Below, piece after piece: positions 17,347 through 27,725 of a stretch of DNA of 64,000 nt. Made by a program: the position numbers and the translations under genes. How positions within the stretch are numbered: the stretch's first letter is position 1; the number at the start of each line of letters is the position of its first letter. The stretch spans positions 83,222 to 147,221 of the forward strand of contig JADJGV010000023.1 in the NCBI GenBank assembly GCA_016707895.1. The letters run 5' to 3'. Origin of the DNA: Myxococcales bacterium. GTDB taxonomy: Bacteria; Myxococcota_A; Polyangia; Haliangiales; Haliangiaceae. The notes beneath the pieces were generated by a model that saw nothing but the letters and a program-made list of their open reading frames with translations, searched no databases and was not told where the DNA came from.

Positions 17347-17387
17347 GGCCCGGACGCTACCGCGCCCCTCCGACGCCCACGCCGCCG

Positions 17388-17512
17388 CCCGTTCCCGATC
17401 CCGATCCCGATCCGGATCCCGATCCGGATCCCGTTCCCGATCCCGATCCCGATCCCGATCCCGTTCCCGATCCCGATCCCGATCTCCGTCCCCGATCTCC
17501 ATCCCCGGCTCC
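17388..17512. repeat. Degenerate CCCGAT/CCCGTT/CCGGAT hexamer array
   Basis: About twenty consecutive 6-base units, mostly CCCGAT with CCCGTT and CCGGAT variants, degrade into CTCCGT/CCCCGATCTCC at the right end. The array lies in the 217-base gap between the divergent flhB-like gene and priA, so it overlaps both promoter regions. The minus strand reads (GGGATC)n, with runs of GGG spaced by three bases that can form G-quadruplexes. Both strands are open through the array but would encode only Asp/Arg or Ser/Arg runs, which I do not accept as protein. Confidence 0.85.
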
Positions 17513-17563
17513 GCCGCCACCCGTCTCCGCGCCCCTCTGTCGTGCTGCTACAGTGCGCGGCCC

Positions 17564-19969
17564 ATGTCGGCTGGATTCTGTGAGGTCGCGGTGGCGTTGC
17601 CGGTCGCCGGGGTGTTCACCTACGCGGTGCCGCCGGGGCTGGCGGCGCGGGCGACGGTGGGCGCGCGGGTGCTGGTGCCGTTCGGCGGCCGCGGCGTGGC
17701 GGGCGTGATCGTGCGGGTGGCGGTCGCGGCGCCGCCGCCGGACGTCGCGGCGCGACCGCTGACCGACGTGATCGGCGCGCCGATCGCCAGCGAGCTGGTG
17801 GGGCTGGCGATGTGGATCTCCGATTACTACGAGGCGCCGCCGGGCGAGGCGTTGCGGCTGGTGCAGCCGGTGGGGTCGGGTGAGTCGAGCACGCGGGTGG
17901 TGGCGATCACCGAGCTGGGGCGCGCGGCCTTGGCCGGCGAGGGCGGGGCGCTGCCGCCCCGGCAGGCGCGGCTGCTGGCGCGGCTGGGCCAGAGCGCGCG
18001 GCCGATGGCGCGCGCCGAGGTGTCGCGGTTCGCCGACGAGCTGGCCGCGCTGTGCGCCCGCGGGCTGGCGGTCGAGGACGACGCCCGCAGCGCGGCGCGC
18101 ACCCGGCCCAGGCGCGAGAAGCTGGTGGCGCTGGCCCAGCCGATCGACGCGGCGCGGGCGGCCACCGCCCGGGCCCCGGCGCGCCGGGCGGTGATCGAGG
18201 CGCTGGTGGCGGGGCCGGCGCCGGCGGCGACCCTGGCGGCCACCTTGCCCGGCGCGGCGGCGGCGCTGCGCGAGCTGGCCAAGGCGGGGCTGGTGACCGT
18301 GACCGAGCGCGACGTCGCGCCGACGGCGGTGGCGATCGGCGACGGCTTGACCGCGGCGGTGACGCCGCCCCGGCTCAACGACGAGCAGCGCGCGGCGGTG
18401 GCGGCGATCGTCGGCGCGGTCGGGTTCGCGGCGATCCTGCTGCACGGCGTGACCGGCGCCGGCAAGACCGAGGTGTACCTGCACGCGATCGCCGAGCTGC
18501 GTGCGCGCGGCAAGGGCGCGATCGTGCTGGTGCCGGAGATCTCGCTGACCCCGCAGCTGGCGGCGCGGTTCCGCGCGCGGTTCGGCGACGAGGTGGCGAT
18601 CCTGCACTCGGGGCTGTCCGAGCGCGATCGCCTGAGCGAGTGGACCCGGCTCGAGCAGGGCGACGCGCGGATCGCGGTCGGGGCGCGCTCGGCGGTGTTC
18701 GCGCCGGTGCGCGACCTCGGCATCGTCGTGGTCGACGAGGAGCACGACGGCTCGTTCAAGCAGGACGAGGGCGTGCGCTACCACGGCCGCGACGTGGCGC
18801 TGGTGCGCGCGCAGCGCGCCGGCGCGGTGTGCGTGCTGGGCTCGGCCACGCCCAGCCTCGAGTCGTACGCGGCGGCCATCGCCGGGCGCTACCAGCTGGT
18901 GACGCTGGTCGAGCGGCCGACCGGCGGCGCGCTGCCGGCGGTGCAGGTGGTCGACCTGCGGGTCTACAAGGCCGACGCCGAGGCGATGCTGTCGGCGCCG
19001 CTGGCCGCGGCGCTGGCCGAGGCCCTGGCCGCCGGCGATCAGGCGATCGTGTTCCTCAACCGGCGCGGCTTCGCGACGTTCGTGATGTGCCGCGCGTGCG
19101 GCCACGCGTTCCGCTGCGGCGCGTGCGCGGTGTCGCTGACCTACCACCAGTCGTCGGATCGCCTGCAGTGCCACTACTGCGGCCACGGCGAGCGGGTGCC
19201 GGAGCGCTGCCCGAAGTGCGGCGCCGAGGCGATCGATCGCAAGGGCCTGGGCACCGAGCGGGTGGCGGCGGCGCTGACCGAGCGGTTCCCCGGCGCGCGG
19301 GTGGCGCGGCTCGATCGCGACGTCGCCAGCGGCGCCAAGGCCGAGGCGGTGCTGGCCCGGGTGGCCCGGCGCGAGGTCGACATCCTGGTCGGCACCCAGA
19401 TGGTGACCAAGGGCCACGACTTCCCCGGCGTGACGCTGGTCGGCGTGCTGTGCGCCGACCTGGCGCTGGGGCTGCCGGACTTCCGCGCCAGCGAGCGCAC
19501 CTTCCAGCTGTTGACCCAGGTCGCGGGGCGGGCCGGCCGCGGCGATCGGCCGGGGCGGGTGATCATCCAGACCTACCAGCCCGAGGCCGACGCGATCGCG
19601 TGCGCGGCCCGCCACGACTACGCCGGGTTCTTCGCCCGCGAGAGCGAGGGCCGCGCCGAGCTCGACTACCCGCCGGTCGGCCGGGTGTGCGCGGTGCGCA
19701 TCGACGGCACGGACCCGCACCGGGTCGCCGACGCCGCGACCCGGGTGGCGGCGCTGGCGGTGGCGGCGGCGCGCGCGGTCGACGACGTCGTGCTGGTGCG
19801 CGGCCCGACCCCGGCGCCGCTGGCCCGGCTGCGCGGCCGCTCGCGCTGGCAGGTGTGGCTGCGCAGCCGCGACCGCGCGGCGCTGCGGCGGGTGATCCGC
19901 AGCGTGCTCAACGTCGACGCGCCCGGCGCGACGGTGGCCGTCGACGTAGATCCCCTGTCGACGCTGTAG
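17564..19969 (+). CDS. priA: Primosomal helicase PriA (replication restart)
   Basis: PriA is a 3'-5' helicase that recognises stalled forks and reloads the replisome. The 801-residue product has the N-terminal DNA-binding domain (CEVAVALPVAGVFTYAVP). Walker A is LLHGVTGAGKTEVYLHAI, and the DEAH-type box is DEEHDGSFKQ. The two-zinc cluster carries eight Cys (CRACGHAFRCGAC and CHYCGHG...CPKC). The C-terminal helicase lobe contains GTQMVTKGHDFP and QVAGRAGRGDRPG. The ATG at 17564 gives the family N-terminus; frame extension upstream runs into the hexamer array. Twenty bases downstream the next gene begins. Confidence 0.96.
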   Translation: MSAGFCEVAVALPVAGVFTYAVPPGLAARATVGARVLVPFGGRGVAGVIVRVAVAAPPPDVAARPLTDVIGAPIASELVGLAMWISDYYEAPPGEALRLVQPVGSGESSTRVVAITELGRAALAGEGGALPPRQARLLARLGQSARPMARAEVSRFADELAALCARGLAVEDDARSAARTRPRREKLVALAQPIDAARAATARAPARRAVIEALVAGPAPAATLAATLPGAAAALRELAKAGLVTVTERDVAPTAVAIGDGLTAAVTPPRLNDEQRAAVAAIVGAVGFAAILLHGVTGAGKTEVYLHAIAELRARGKGAIVLVPEISLTPQLAARFRARFGDEVAILHSGLSERDRLSEWTRLEQGDARIAVGARSAVFAPVRDLGIVVVDEEHDGSFKQDEGVRYHGRDVALVRAQRAGAVCVLGSATPSLESYAAAIAGRYQLVTLVERPTGGALPAVQVVDLRVYKADAEAMLSAPLAAALAEALAAGDQAIVFLNRRGFATFVMCRACGHAFRCGACAVSLTYHQSSDRLQCHYCGHGERVPERCPKCGAEAIDRKGLGTERVAAALTERFPGARVARLDRDVASGAKAEAVLARVARREVDILVGTQMVTKGHDFPGVTLVGVLCADLALGLPDFRASERTFQLLTQVAGRAGRGDRPGRVIIQTYQPEADAIACAARHDYAGFFARESEGRAELDYPPVGRVCAVRIDGTDPHRVADAATRVAALAVAAARAVDDVVLVRGPTPAPLARLRGRSRWQVWLRSRDRAALRRVIRSVLNVDAPGATVAVDVDPLSTL

Positions 19970-19989
19970 TAAACCTGTCGCTACCGCGC

Positions 19990-22193
19990 ATGGCCACGAT
20001 CCTCCTGGTCGCCAACGCCGGCGATCACGCCGAGCTAGCGGCCGCGCTGCGCGGCGACGGCGACGCGCCGTTCGACCACGAGCTGGTGTTCGAGGTCGGC
20101 GACGACGCGACCCTGGCGCGCTTCATCGAGCTGGCGCCGGCGGTCGTGGTGGTGTCGGCGGCGCTCGACGACGGCGACGCCCGCGCGCTGATCTCGGCGA
20201 TGCGTGACGCGATGTTGCCGCGCAAGGTGTTCGTCGTCTTGATCGGCGACCTCGACGGCCCGATCCGCACGGCGATCGACGCGCTGGGCGTCGGCGAGCG
20301 CTTCGTGGCCCGGCCGCTGTCGGCCAAGGCGCTGCGCTACGCGGTCACGTCGGGGCTGGCCGCGGCCGGCGCGGCGCCGATCGTCGCCCCGGCCATCGTC
20401 GAGCCGGCCGTCGCCCCGGTGGCCGACGCGCCGACCGCCCCGGTCGCCCCGCCGCCGGACCTGCGCGCGCGCTGGGCCGCCTTGGCCGACGAGCTGGGCG
20501 GCGACGAGGACGACACCCACGACGACGACGACGAGGCGGCGGCCCGCGGCCCCGAGCTGCCGGCGCTGGCGGCGCCCGATCTGCCGGCCGCGCCGGCGTG
20601 GCGCCCGGGCTCGACCGAGGTGCCGCCCGCGCCGCGCGAGCCGACGCTGATCCTGTCGGAGCGCGCGGTCGAGGCCGACGTCGGCGGGCTCGGGGGCGGC
20701 GACGACCGCGCCTGGTCGCAGCCGACCCCGACCGGCACCGCCCCGCGGGCGTGGAGCTCGTCGACCCCGGCGCCGATCGGCGACGACCTCGACGACGATC
20801 CGCTCGACGACGACGTCGCCGCCGGCATCGACGACGACCTGTCGGTCGACCTCGAGCGCAAGGCGCCGCCGCCGCCGAGCCCCGAGCCCCCGCCGGCCGG
20901 CGGCGACTTCGCGCGCGAGCTGCGCCGCAAGATGTCGCTGATGGCCGAGCGGCTGTTCAAGAGCGGCGACCTGCCGGCGGCGCCGGTGGCGATCGGGCCG
21001 GCCCACGATCACCACACCGAGATCGATCTGGGCGGGCTGGTCGACGACGATCACGATCTGACCGCGGCCACCTTCGTCGGCGCCGACGAGCGCGCCACCG
21101 ATCCCCACGCCGGGCGCGCCGACACCGCGACCAGCAAGGGCGAGGGCGGCGAGCTGGCCCGCGGCACCGCCGACGCGCCGGCGCTGATCGCGCGGATGTT
21201 CGTCACCGACTTCACCGGCCGGGTCGTGTTCCACGCCGATCGCGCCGAGAAGGTGATCCACTTCGAGGGCGGGCGGCCGGTGTTCGCGTCGTCCAACCTG
21301 GCCCGCGATCGCATGGGCGAGCTCTTGGTGCGCGAGGGCAAGATCACCCGCGAGCAGCACGACCGCTGCCAGGATCAGGTGCGCGACACCGGGCGGCGGA
21401 TGGGCGAGATCCTGGTCGACCGCGGCTACCTCAAGCGGCGCGAGCTGCTGCCGGCGGTGCGCCGCCACGTCGAGGACATCATCTACTCGCTGTTCGCGTG
21501 GGACCGCGGCGACTACCGGCTGATCGTCGGCGACGGCGCCACCGGCGAGCGCATCCGGCTGTCGCGCCACCCGGCGGCGATGGTGCTCGAGGGCGTCCGC
21601 CGCAAGCTCGACCGGGCGACCCTGGAGCGGCTGGTGGGACCGCCGACGACCCACGTCGAGATCACCGATCGCGACAAGCTGGCGGCGATCGTCGGCGCCG
21701 CCGATCTGTCCAACGAGGAGCGCGCCGCCCTGACCGGCCTCGACGGCGCCAGCGATCTGACCGCGGTGTCGCGGGCCGCGGGGCTCGGGCTGGCGGGGCT
21801 CTACCCGCTGGTGTGGAGCCTGACGCTGCTCGGGCTGGCCTCGGCCCGGCGCCGCGCCGGCGACGACGACGGCGACGCGCCGGCGCTGATCGGCGAGAGC
21901 GACCTGGCGATCGATCGTGCCCGGGTCCGGGCCCGCGCGGCGCTGGTGGCCGACGCCGACTACTTCGCGCTGCTCGGCGTGCGCCCCGACGCCACCGGCT
22001 TCGAGATCAAGCGCGCCTACGAGGCGGCCCGGCGCGACTTCGCCGCCGACGGCTTCCCCGGCGAGCTGCGCCGCGAGCTGGAGCGCGAGCTCGACGAGAT
22101 CGCGGTGGTGCTCGACGAGGCCTACCGGGTGCTGCGCGACGACGCGCTGCGCGCCGCCTACCGCGCCCACCTGCGCGAACCCGACGAGGCCGC

Positions 22194-22197
<4 letters not shown>
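19990..22197 (+). CDS. Receiver-like / DUF4388 / J-domain protein
   Basis: The 735-residue cytoplasmic protein has three parts. Residues about 1-120 resemble a response-regulator receiver fold, but the phosphoacceptor region is atypical (VVVVSAALDDGD). A long acidic, Pro-rich linker with many Asp runs (residues 125-370) comes next. Residues about 395-590 form a DUF4388 (PATAN-like) unit with GELARGTADAPALIARMF, EKVIHFEGGRPVFASSNL and GELLVREGKITREQ. The C-terminus (about 655-730) is a J-like domain (YFALLGVRPDATGFEIKRAYEAARRDFA) in which the HPD tripeptide is not seen, so Hsp70 stimulation is doubtful. Similar combinations occur in myxobacterial regulators. The stop overlaps fmt. Confidence 0.75.
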
Positions 22198-23134
<937 letters not shown>

Positions 23135-23138
<4 letters not shown>

Positions 23139-24445
23139 CCGCGCGCGCCGGCAGCGCTCGCGAGGTGGCGCGGCGGGTGGTCGGGCGGGTCGGCGAGCGC
23201 GGCGCGTGGGCCACGCTGGCGCTGGGCGGCGAGCTGGCCGCGGCCGATCTCGACGAGCGCGACCGGCGGTTCGCCACCGAGCTGACCTACGGCACGCTGC
23301 GCCACCAGCTGCGCCTCGAGCGCGCGCTGGCCGCCCACGCCGATCTGCGCAAGGCGCGGCCGCCGGTGCGCGCGGCGCTGCTGGTGGCGGCCCACCAGAT
23401 CCTGTTCCTGCGGGTGCCGGCCCACGCCGCCGTCGACGACGCCGTGGCGGCGGTGCGCGGGCGCTTCGGCCCCAAGCTCGCCGGCTTCGTCAACGCGGTG
23501 CTGCGCAAGCTGGCGGCCAGCGGCGAGCCGCCGCTGCCGACCGAGCCGCGCGAGCGCCTGGCGATCGAGCACGGCCTGGCCCGCTGGCTGGTCGACGAGG
23601 TCGCGGCGCAGGTGCCGCCCGACGAGCTGGCCGCGGCGGTGGCCGGGCTGACCGCGCCGGCCCCGCTGTGGATCCGGGTCAACCGCCGGCGCGCGACGCC
23701 GGCCGCGGTCGCCGCGGCGCTGGTGGGCGAGGGCGCGACCGTCACGCCGACCGCGCTCGACGATCACGCGCTGGCGGTGCGCGGGCTGGGCGATCCGGCG
23801 CGGTCGCCGTCGTTCCGGGCCGGGCAGTGGACCGTGCAGGATCTGGCGGCGCAGCTGGTCGGCCGGCTGGTCGATCCGCAGCCCGGCGAGCGCCTGCTCG
23901 ACGCGTGCGCCGGCGTCGGCGGCAAGACCACCCACCTCGCCGAGCTGGCCGGCGACGTGCGCGTCGACGCGGTCGATCCCATCGCCACCAAGCTCGAGCT
24001 GGCGCGCGCCGCGGCGGCCCGGCTGGGGCTGACCGGCATCACCGCCCACGTCGGCGCGCTGGCCAGCCTGCCCGCCGAGCGCACGTACGACCGCGTGCTG
24101 GTCGACGCGCCGTGCTCGGGCGCCGGCGTGCTGCGCCGCCACCCGGAGGCCGCGACCCGGCTGACCCGCGACGACGTCCGCGGCCTGGCCGCCCTGCAGC
24201 GCGAGCTGCTCGACCTGGCGGCGGCGCGGGTCCGCCCCGGCGGCGCGCTGATCTACGCGGTGTGCACGATCACCGCCGCCGAGGGGCCCGCGCAGCTGGC
24301 GGCGTTCCTCGCCCGCCACCCCGGGTTCACGCTGGACGCGCCGCCGCTGCCGGCGGCGGTGGTCGACGGCGGCGCCGCCCGCACCTGGCCGCACCGCCAC
24401 GACGCCGACGGCTTCTTCGCCGCGCGGCTGCGGCGATCGCCGTGA
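23135..24445 (+). CDS. rsmB: 16S rRNA (cytosine-5) methyltransferase RsmB
   Basis: RsmB (Fmu/Sun) methylates C967 of 16S rRNA. The 436-residue product has the NusB-like N-terminal RNA-binding domain (RFATELTYGTLRHQLRLERAL). The Rossmann methyltransferase domain follows, with the SAM loop DACAGVGGKTTHLAEL, motif IV DAPCSGAGVLRRHPE and the catalytic Cys in YAVCTI. The start is GTG 23135, overlapping the fmt stop. The pairing fmt-rsmB is widespread in bacteria. Confidence 0.95.
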
Positions 24446-24483
24446 GCCGCGCCACCCGGCGCGATTCGCGGTAGAACGCGCCG

Positions 24484-25164
24484 GTGCGCCCCATCCGCAT
24501 CGCGCCCTCCATCCTGTCGGCCGACTTCGCGCGCCTCGGCGACGAGGTCCGCGCCTGCGACGTCGGCGGCGCCGACTACATCCACGTCGACGTGATGGAC
24601 GGGCACTTCGTGCCCAACCTGACGATCGGCCCGCTGGTGGTCGAGGCGCTGCGCAAGGTCACGACCCGGCCGCTCGACGTCCACCTGATGATCGAGCAGC
24701 CCGATCGCTGGGTCGCCGACTACGCCAAGGCCGGCGCCGATCTGATCGGCGTCCACGTCGAGGCCTGCACCCACCTGCACCGCACGCTCGGCGCGATCCG
24801 CGAGCTCGGCAAGCGCGCGGTCGCGGTGCTCAACCCGGCCACGCCGCTCGAGACCCTGCGCTGGGTGCTGGCCGACGTGGACATGGTGCTGTTGATGAGC
24901 GTGAACCCTGGCTTCGGCGGCCAGCGGTTCATCCCGGCGGTGCTCGACAAGATCACCGCGCTGCGGCGGATGCTCGACGACGCCGGCCGGGCGGCGGTCG
25001 ACATCGAGGTCGACGGCGGGGTCAAGCTCGACAACGTCGCGGCGGTCGCCGCCGCCGGCGCCAACGTGCTGGTGGCCGGCTCGGCGGTGTTCGCGACGCC
25101 CGACTACGCGGCGACGATCGCGGCGCTGCGGTCGCGCGCGGTCGGCGCGGCGGCGTCGGCGTAG
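24484..25164 (+). CDS. rpe: Ribulose-5-phosphate 3-epimerase
   Basis: This pentose-phosphate pathway enzyme interconverts ribulose-5-P and xylulose-5-P. The 226-residue TIM barrel shows IAPSILSADFARL, the metal-binding IHVDVMDGHFVPNLTIG, HLMIEQPDRWV, the phosphate loop MSVNPGFGGQRFIP and the catalytic Asp in IEVDGGVKLDN. The start is GTG 24484, 38 bases after rsmB. Its last 61 bases overlap convergently with the 3' end of the SET-domain gene on the other strand. Confidence 0.95.
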   Translation: MRPIRIAPSILSADFARLGDEVRACDVGGADYIHVDVMDGHFVPNLTIGPLVVEALRKVTTRPLDVHLMIEQPDRWVADYAKAGADLIGVHVEACTHLHRTLGAIRELGKRAVAVLNPATPLETLRWVLADVDMVLLMSVNPGFGGQRFIPAVLDKITALRRMLDDAGRAAVDIEVDGGVKLDNVAAVAAAGANVLVAGSAVFATPDYAATIAALRSRAVGAAASA

Positions 25165-26186
25165 GCCCGCGCCCGGGCCTGCCACGCGGCCAGCACCCGG
25201 CGCTCGCCGCGGCGCGCCCGCACGAAGTCGCGGGCCCGCGGCGTCAGGTCCGGCCGCGCCAGGCGCGCGTCGTCGTCGTCGGCCGGCAGCCGGGCCAGCG
25301 CCGCCTCGCACGCCGCCGCTAGCGCCGCGGCCACCTGCGCCGGCGGCGCGCGGTCGCGCCCGAGCTGCTTCCACAGCGCCTGCGCGGCCTCGTCGTCGTC
25401 GGGCAGGCCGGCCGCGCGCCCGGCGATCTCGGCCACGTCGGCGGGGTTGTCGTCGACGGTGAAGCCGTACTGCACCGCCAGCTGGCCGTTGCTCTTGGCG
25501 CCGTAGCTGTCGGTCAGCTCGGCGCCGGCGGCGACGTCGGCCACCGCGGTCAGCGTGAACGCCGCGGCCTCCTGATCGTAGGCCCAGCGGGTGACCGGCG
25601 CCGGGGCGTGGTTGATCAGGTCGGCCAGCGGCACCAGCGCGTTGGTCGCGACGCCGTCGATCGTCACCGCGAACGCCCGCGACCCGACGCACAGCCGGGC
25701 CCAGGTGAAGGTCGCGCGGTCGACGCCGGCCATCAGCCGCGCCCGCGCCGCCGCCAGCGCGTGGTCGCGGGCCAGGTCGTGCTCGAGCAGCGCCAGCCGG
25801 TCGCCGGTCAGCGTGCCGCGCAAGAGCGCGCGCTCGTCGGCCGGCGCGTGGATCGCGAAGCCGTCGTACGCCGCCGGCAGCGACCGCAGGTACGGCGCGT
25901 AGGGCGAGGTGGCGCGGCGCGCCTCGACGCACAGCCACGCCGCGAACGTCGCGTGGCTCGACGACAGCTCGACGTTGGCGTCGCGCAGCTGGCGGCCCAC
26001 CGACGACGCGCGGGCGTGCTCGCGGGTGATCAAGAGCGCGCGCGGGATGCGCGCCACCACCTCGCCCGCGGCGATCGGCCGGGTCGCCACCATGCCGCGC
26101 CCGCTCGGCACCGGGCCGACGGTGAGGCCGTCGCAGGTGGCCCCGGCGTCGCGGAGCCACGCCATCAGCGCGCCGATCGCGTCCAT
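25104..26186 (-). CDS. SET-domain protein-lysine methyltransferase (RLSMT/SETD3 type)
   Basis: The 360-residue product has a split SET domain of the Rubisco-LSMT/SETD3 type: GLTVGPVPSGRGMVATRPIAAGEVV near the N-terminus, LVPLADLINHAP (the N-H-x-x-x core) and the pseudoknot SYGAKSNGQLAVQYGF. A C-terminal helical region of the substrate-binding kind follows. Such enzymes methylate Lys or His of proteins with SAM and are uncommon in bacteria. It follows the receiver-XRE regulator after ten bases and is probably co-transcribed with it. The last 20 codons overlap the end of rpe on the opposite strand. Confidence 0.8.
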   Translation of the reverse strand: MDAIGALMAWLRDAGATCDGLTVGPVPSGRGMVATRPIAAGEVVARIPRALLITREHARASSVGRQLRDANVELSSSHATFAAWLCVEARRATSPYAPYLRSLPAAYDGFAIHAPADERALLRGTLTGDRLALLEHDLARDHALAAARARLMAGVDRATFTWARLCVGSRAFAVTIDGVATNALVPLADLINHAPAPVTRWAYDQEAAAFTLTAVADVAAGAELTDSYGAKSNGQLAVQYGFTVDDNPADVAEIAGRAAGLPDDDEAAQALWKQLGRDRAPPAQVAAALAAACEAALARLPADDDDARLARPDLTPRARDFVRARRGERRVLAAWQARARAYADAAAPTARDRSAAIVAA

Positions 26187-26196
26187 CGCGCGTCGC

Positions 26197-26823
26197 TCAG
26201 AACGTGCCGAACAGCTCGGTCAGGCGCACGTCGAGGGCGGTCGCCACCTTCCACAGCGACGACACGCTGGCGCTCGACTCGGCGCGCTCGATCTGCGACA
26301 GCAACGACACCGACAGCTTGGTCCGCCGGGACATCTGCTTGAGCGTCAGGCCGCGGGCCTTGCGCAGCTCGCGGATCGAGCGCCCGATCGTCGCGTGCAG
26401 CTCGTCCTCGCGGCGGAGGATGAGCCCCTTCTTCTTGGCGATGCGGGTGATCGCCTCGCGGAAGTCGTCGACGGTGAACGGCTTGCGGATGTAGGCCGAG
26501 ACGTCGCGCTCGATCGACGAGGTCGCCGTCTCCAGGCTGGGGTAGCCGGTCAGGATGATGATCGCGATGTCGTCGTCGATCTCGCGGATCTGCGCGAGCA
26601 GGTCGATGCCCGACAGCTTGGGCATCATCAGGTCGAGCACCGCGAGGTGGAACTCGTCGCCGCGCAGCGTGGTGAGCGCCTGGGTCGGGTCGTGCTCGAC
26701 CGTCACCGTGTAGCCCTCCGACGTCAGAAAATCATGCAGGTACTCGCACACGTCCGGGTCATCGTCGACCACCAGGACGTTCAGTGCGGCGATCTCCGGC
26801 CGTTGCTGACTCGTCGCGACCAC
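26197..26823 (-). CDS. Response regulator with XRE-type HTH output
   Basis: The 208-residue product combines an N-terminal receiver domain (NVLVVDDDPDVCEYL, phosphoacceptor Asp in AVLDLMMPKLSG, conserved Thr in IIILTGYPS, Lys in YIRKPFTVDDF) with a C-terminal Cro/CI helix-turn-helix (about residues 145-205: IRELRKARGLTLKQMSRRT...LLSQIERAESSASVSSLWKVA). XRE-type output domains are rare among response regulators. The start is GTG at 26823. No histidine kinase gene is adjacent, so the partner is unknown. The next gene on the strand is the SET-domain enzyme. Confidence 0.85.
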   Translation of the reverse strand: MVATSQQRPEIAALNVLVVDDDPDVCEYLHDFLTSEGYTVTVEHDPTQALTTLRGDEFHLAVLDLMMPKLSGIDLLAQIREIDDDIAIIILTGYPSLETATSSIERDVSAYIRKPFTVDDFREAITRIAKKKGLILRREDELHATIGRSIRELRKARGLTLKQMSRRTKLSVSLLSQIERAESSASVSSLWKVATALDVRLTELFGTF

Positions 26824-26883
26824 GCCCGATCCATACCACGCACCGCCGGCGGCGATCCGGCGAACCGCCTCCGGAAAGGTGCG

Positions 26884-26925
26884 CCAAAAAGCGAGAGCCC
26901 ATGACCGGTTGGGTCATGGGCTCTC
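26884..26925 (-). terminator. Rho-independent terminator of tRNA-Pro
   Basis: On the minus strand a perfect 14-bp stem (GAGAGCCCATGACC and its complement) with a five-base loop is followed by GCTTTTTGG. It begins six bases after the tRNA 3' end, giving the tRNA its own short transcription unit. Confidence 0.88.
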
Positions 26926-26930
26926 TGTCG

Positions 26931-27004
26931 TCGGGGCGAGAGGATTTGAACCTCCGACTCCTTGGTCCCGAACCAAGTGCGCTACCAGACTGCGCTACGC
27001 CCCG
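26931..27004 (-). tRNA. tRNA-Pro (anticodon CGG)
   Basis: On the minus strand the 74-base gene begins CGGGGCG and ends CGCCCCG plus discriminator A, a 7-bp acceptor stem. The D arm (GTAGCGCAGTCTGGTAGCGC), anticodon arm CTTGG-TTCGGGA-CCAAG with CGG in the loop, and T arm with GGTTCAAATCC are complete. The CCA end is not encoded. It reads CCG, a very common Pro codon in this genome. A promoter and terminator flank it. Confidence 0.97.
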
Positions 27005-27016
27005 AAGGCGGAAGGA

Positions 27017-27045
27017 CAAGTACCGTTCTCGGGGCCATCTGTCAA
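27017..27045 (-). promoter_or_regulatory. Sigma-70-type promoter of tRNA-Pro
   Basis: On the minus strand a perfect -35 box TTGACA (27040-27045) is followed after 17 bases by TACTTG (27017-27022), a weak -10 keeping the first TA. The tRNA begins 12 bases further on. Spacing and position make this a plausible stable-RNA promoter. Confidence 0.6.
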
Positions 27046-27079
27046 CCAGCGGATGCCGTTGATTCGACTCACCCCCGGC

Positions 27080-27619
27080 TCACCACCGGATCGCGGGCAG
27101 CGACAGGCTCGCGCCGACCTCGACGAACGCCCCGGCCTCGTCGAGGACGCCCACCCGGACCACCGGGACCACCCCCAGGAAGCCCCAGATCGCGACCGCG
27201 CCGCCCAGGCGCGGGTGGTGATCTCCGGCCAGGGCCACCGTCGGGCCGGCCGCGACCCCCAGCATCCACCCGCCCAGCCGGCGGGTCCCCGCGACCGCGT
27301 CCAGCCACACCCGGCCCCCGTCGGTCGACGCGTCGTGGGACGCGCCGAGCCAGGCGCCGACCGCCGCCAGCGGGCGATGTTCGCGGATGCGCAGCACCTG
27401 GATCCCGCCGCCCCAGGTCGACTCCCACCCGGCGGCGCTGGTCCGCGCCGCCCCGGCGGGGCCGATCCACAGCTGGATCCCATCGAGATCAGCCACCGGC
27501 CGCGGCGCTGGGGCGGGTTCGGCGGCGGCCGCCGCGGTCGTTGCGAGGACTGCCGACACCGCGACCGTCCAGACCAGACCCCGATCCAGGCGCCGGGATC
27601 GCCCGCGCGCCTGCGGCAA
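27080..27619 (-). CDS. Small secreted, probably outer-membrane beta protein
   Basis: The frame is open from further upstream. Starting at TTG 27619 gives 179 residues with an Arg-rich N-terminus, a hydrophobic segment (LVWTVAVSAVLATTAAAAAEP) and a likely signal-peptidase site. A GTG about 70 bases upstream would also work. The mature part is made of short alternating strands rich in Gly/Trp (WGGGIQVLRI, GAVAIWGFLGVVPVVRVG) and ends SLPAIRW, consistent with a small beta-barrel. No family is recognised. It is divergent from the electron-transfer operon. Confidence 0.55.
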   Translation of the reverse strand: MPQARGRSRRLDRGLVWTVAVSAVLATTAAAAAEPAPAPRPVADLDGIQLWIGPAGAARTSAAGWESTWGGGIQVLRIREHRPLAAVGAWLGASHDASTDGGRVWLDAVAGTRRLGGWMLGVAAGPTVALAGDHHPRLGGAVAIWGFLGVVPVVRVGVLDEAGAFVEVGASLSLPAIRW

Positions 27620-27725
27620 GCTGGTACAATCGCCAACGTTTTCGAGCCATGCACCGCGCGGCCCAGCCTTTGCTTTCACCAGCTTCCGGGTGCTCACCTC
27701 GTCTACGCCACGGGCTTCGCCGGCC

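Noticed and set aside
17387..17560. Asp/Arg- and Ser/Arg-rich peptides encoded by the hexamer array as N-terminal extensions of the FlhB-like and PriA proteins
   Set aside because: They are translations of a simple repeat, lie upstream of the family starts and lack start signals.
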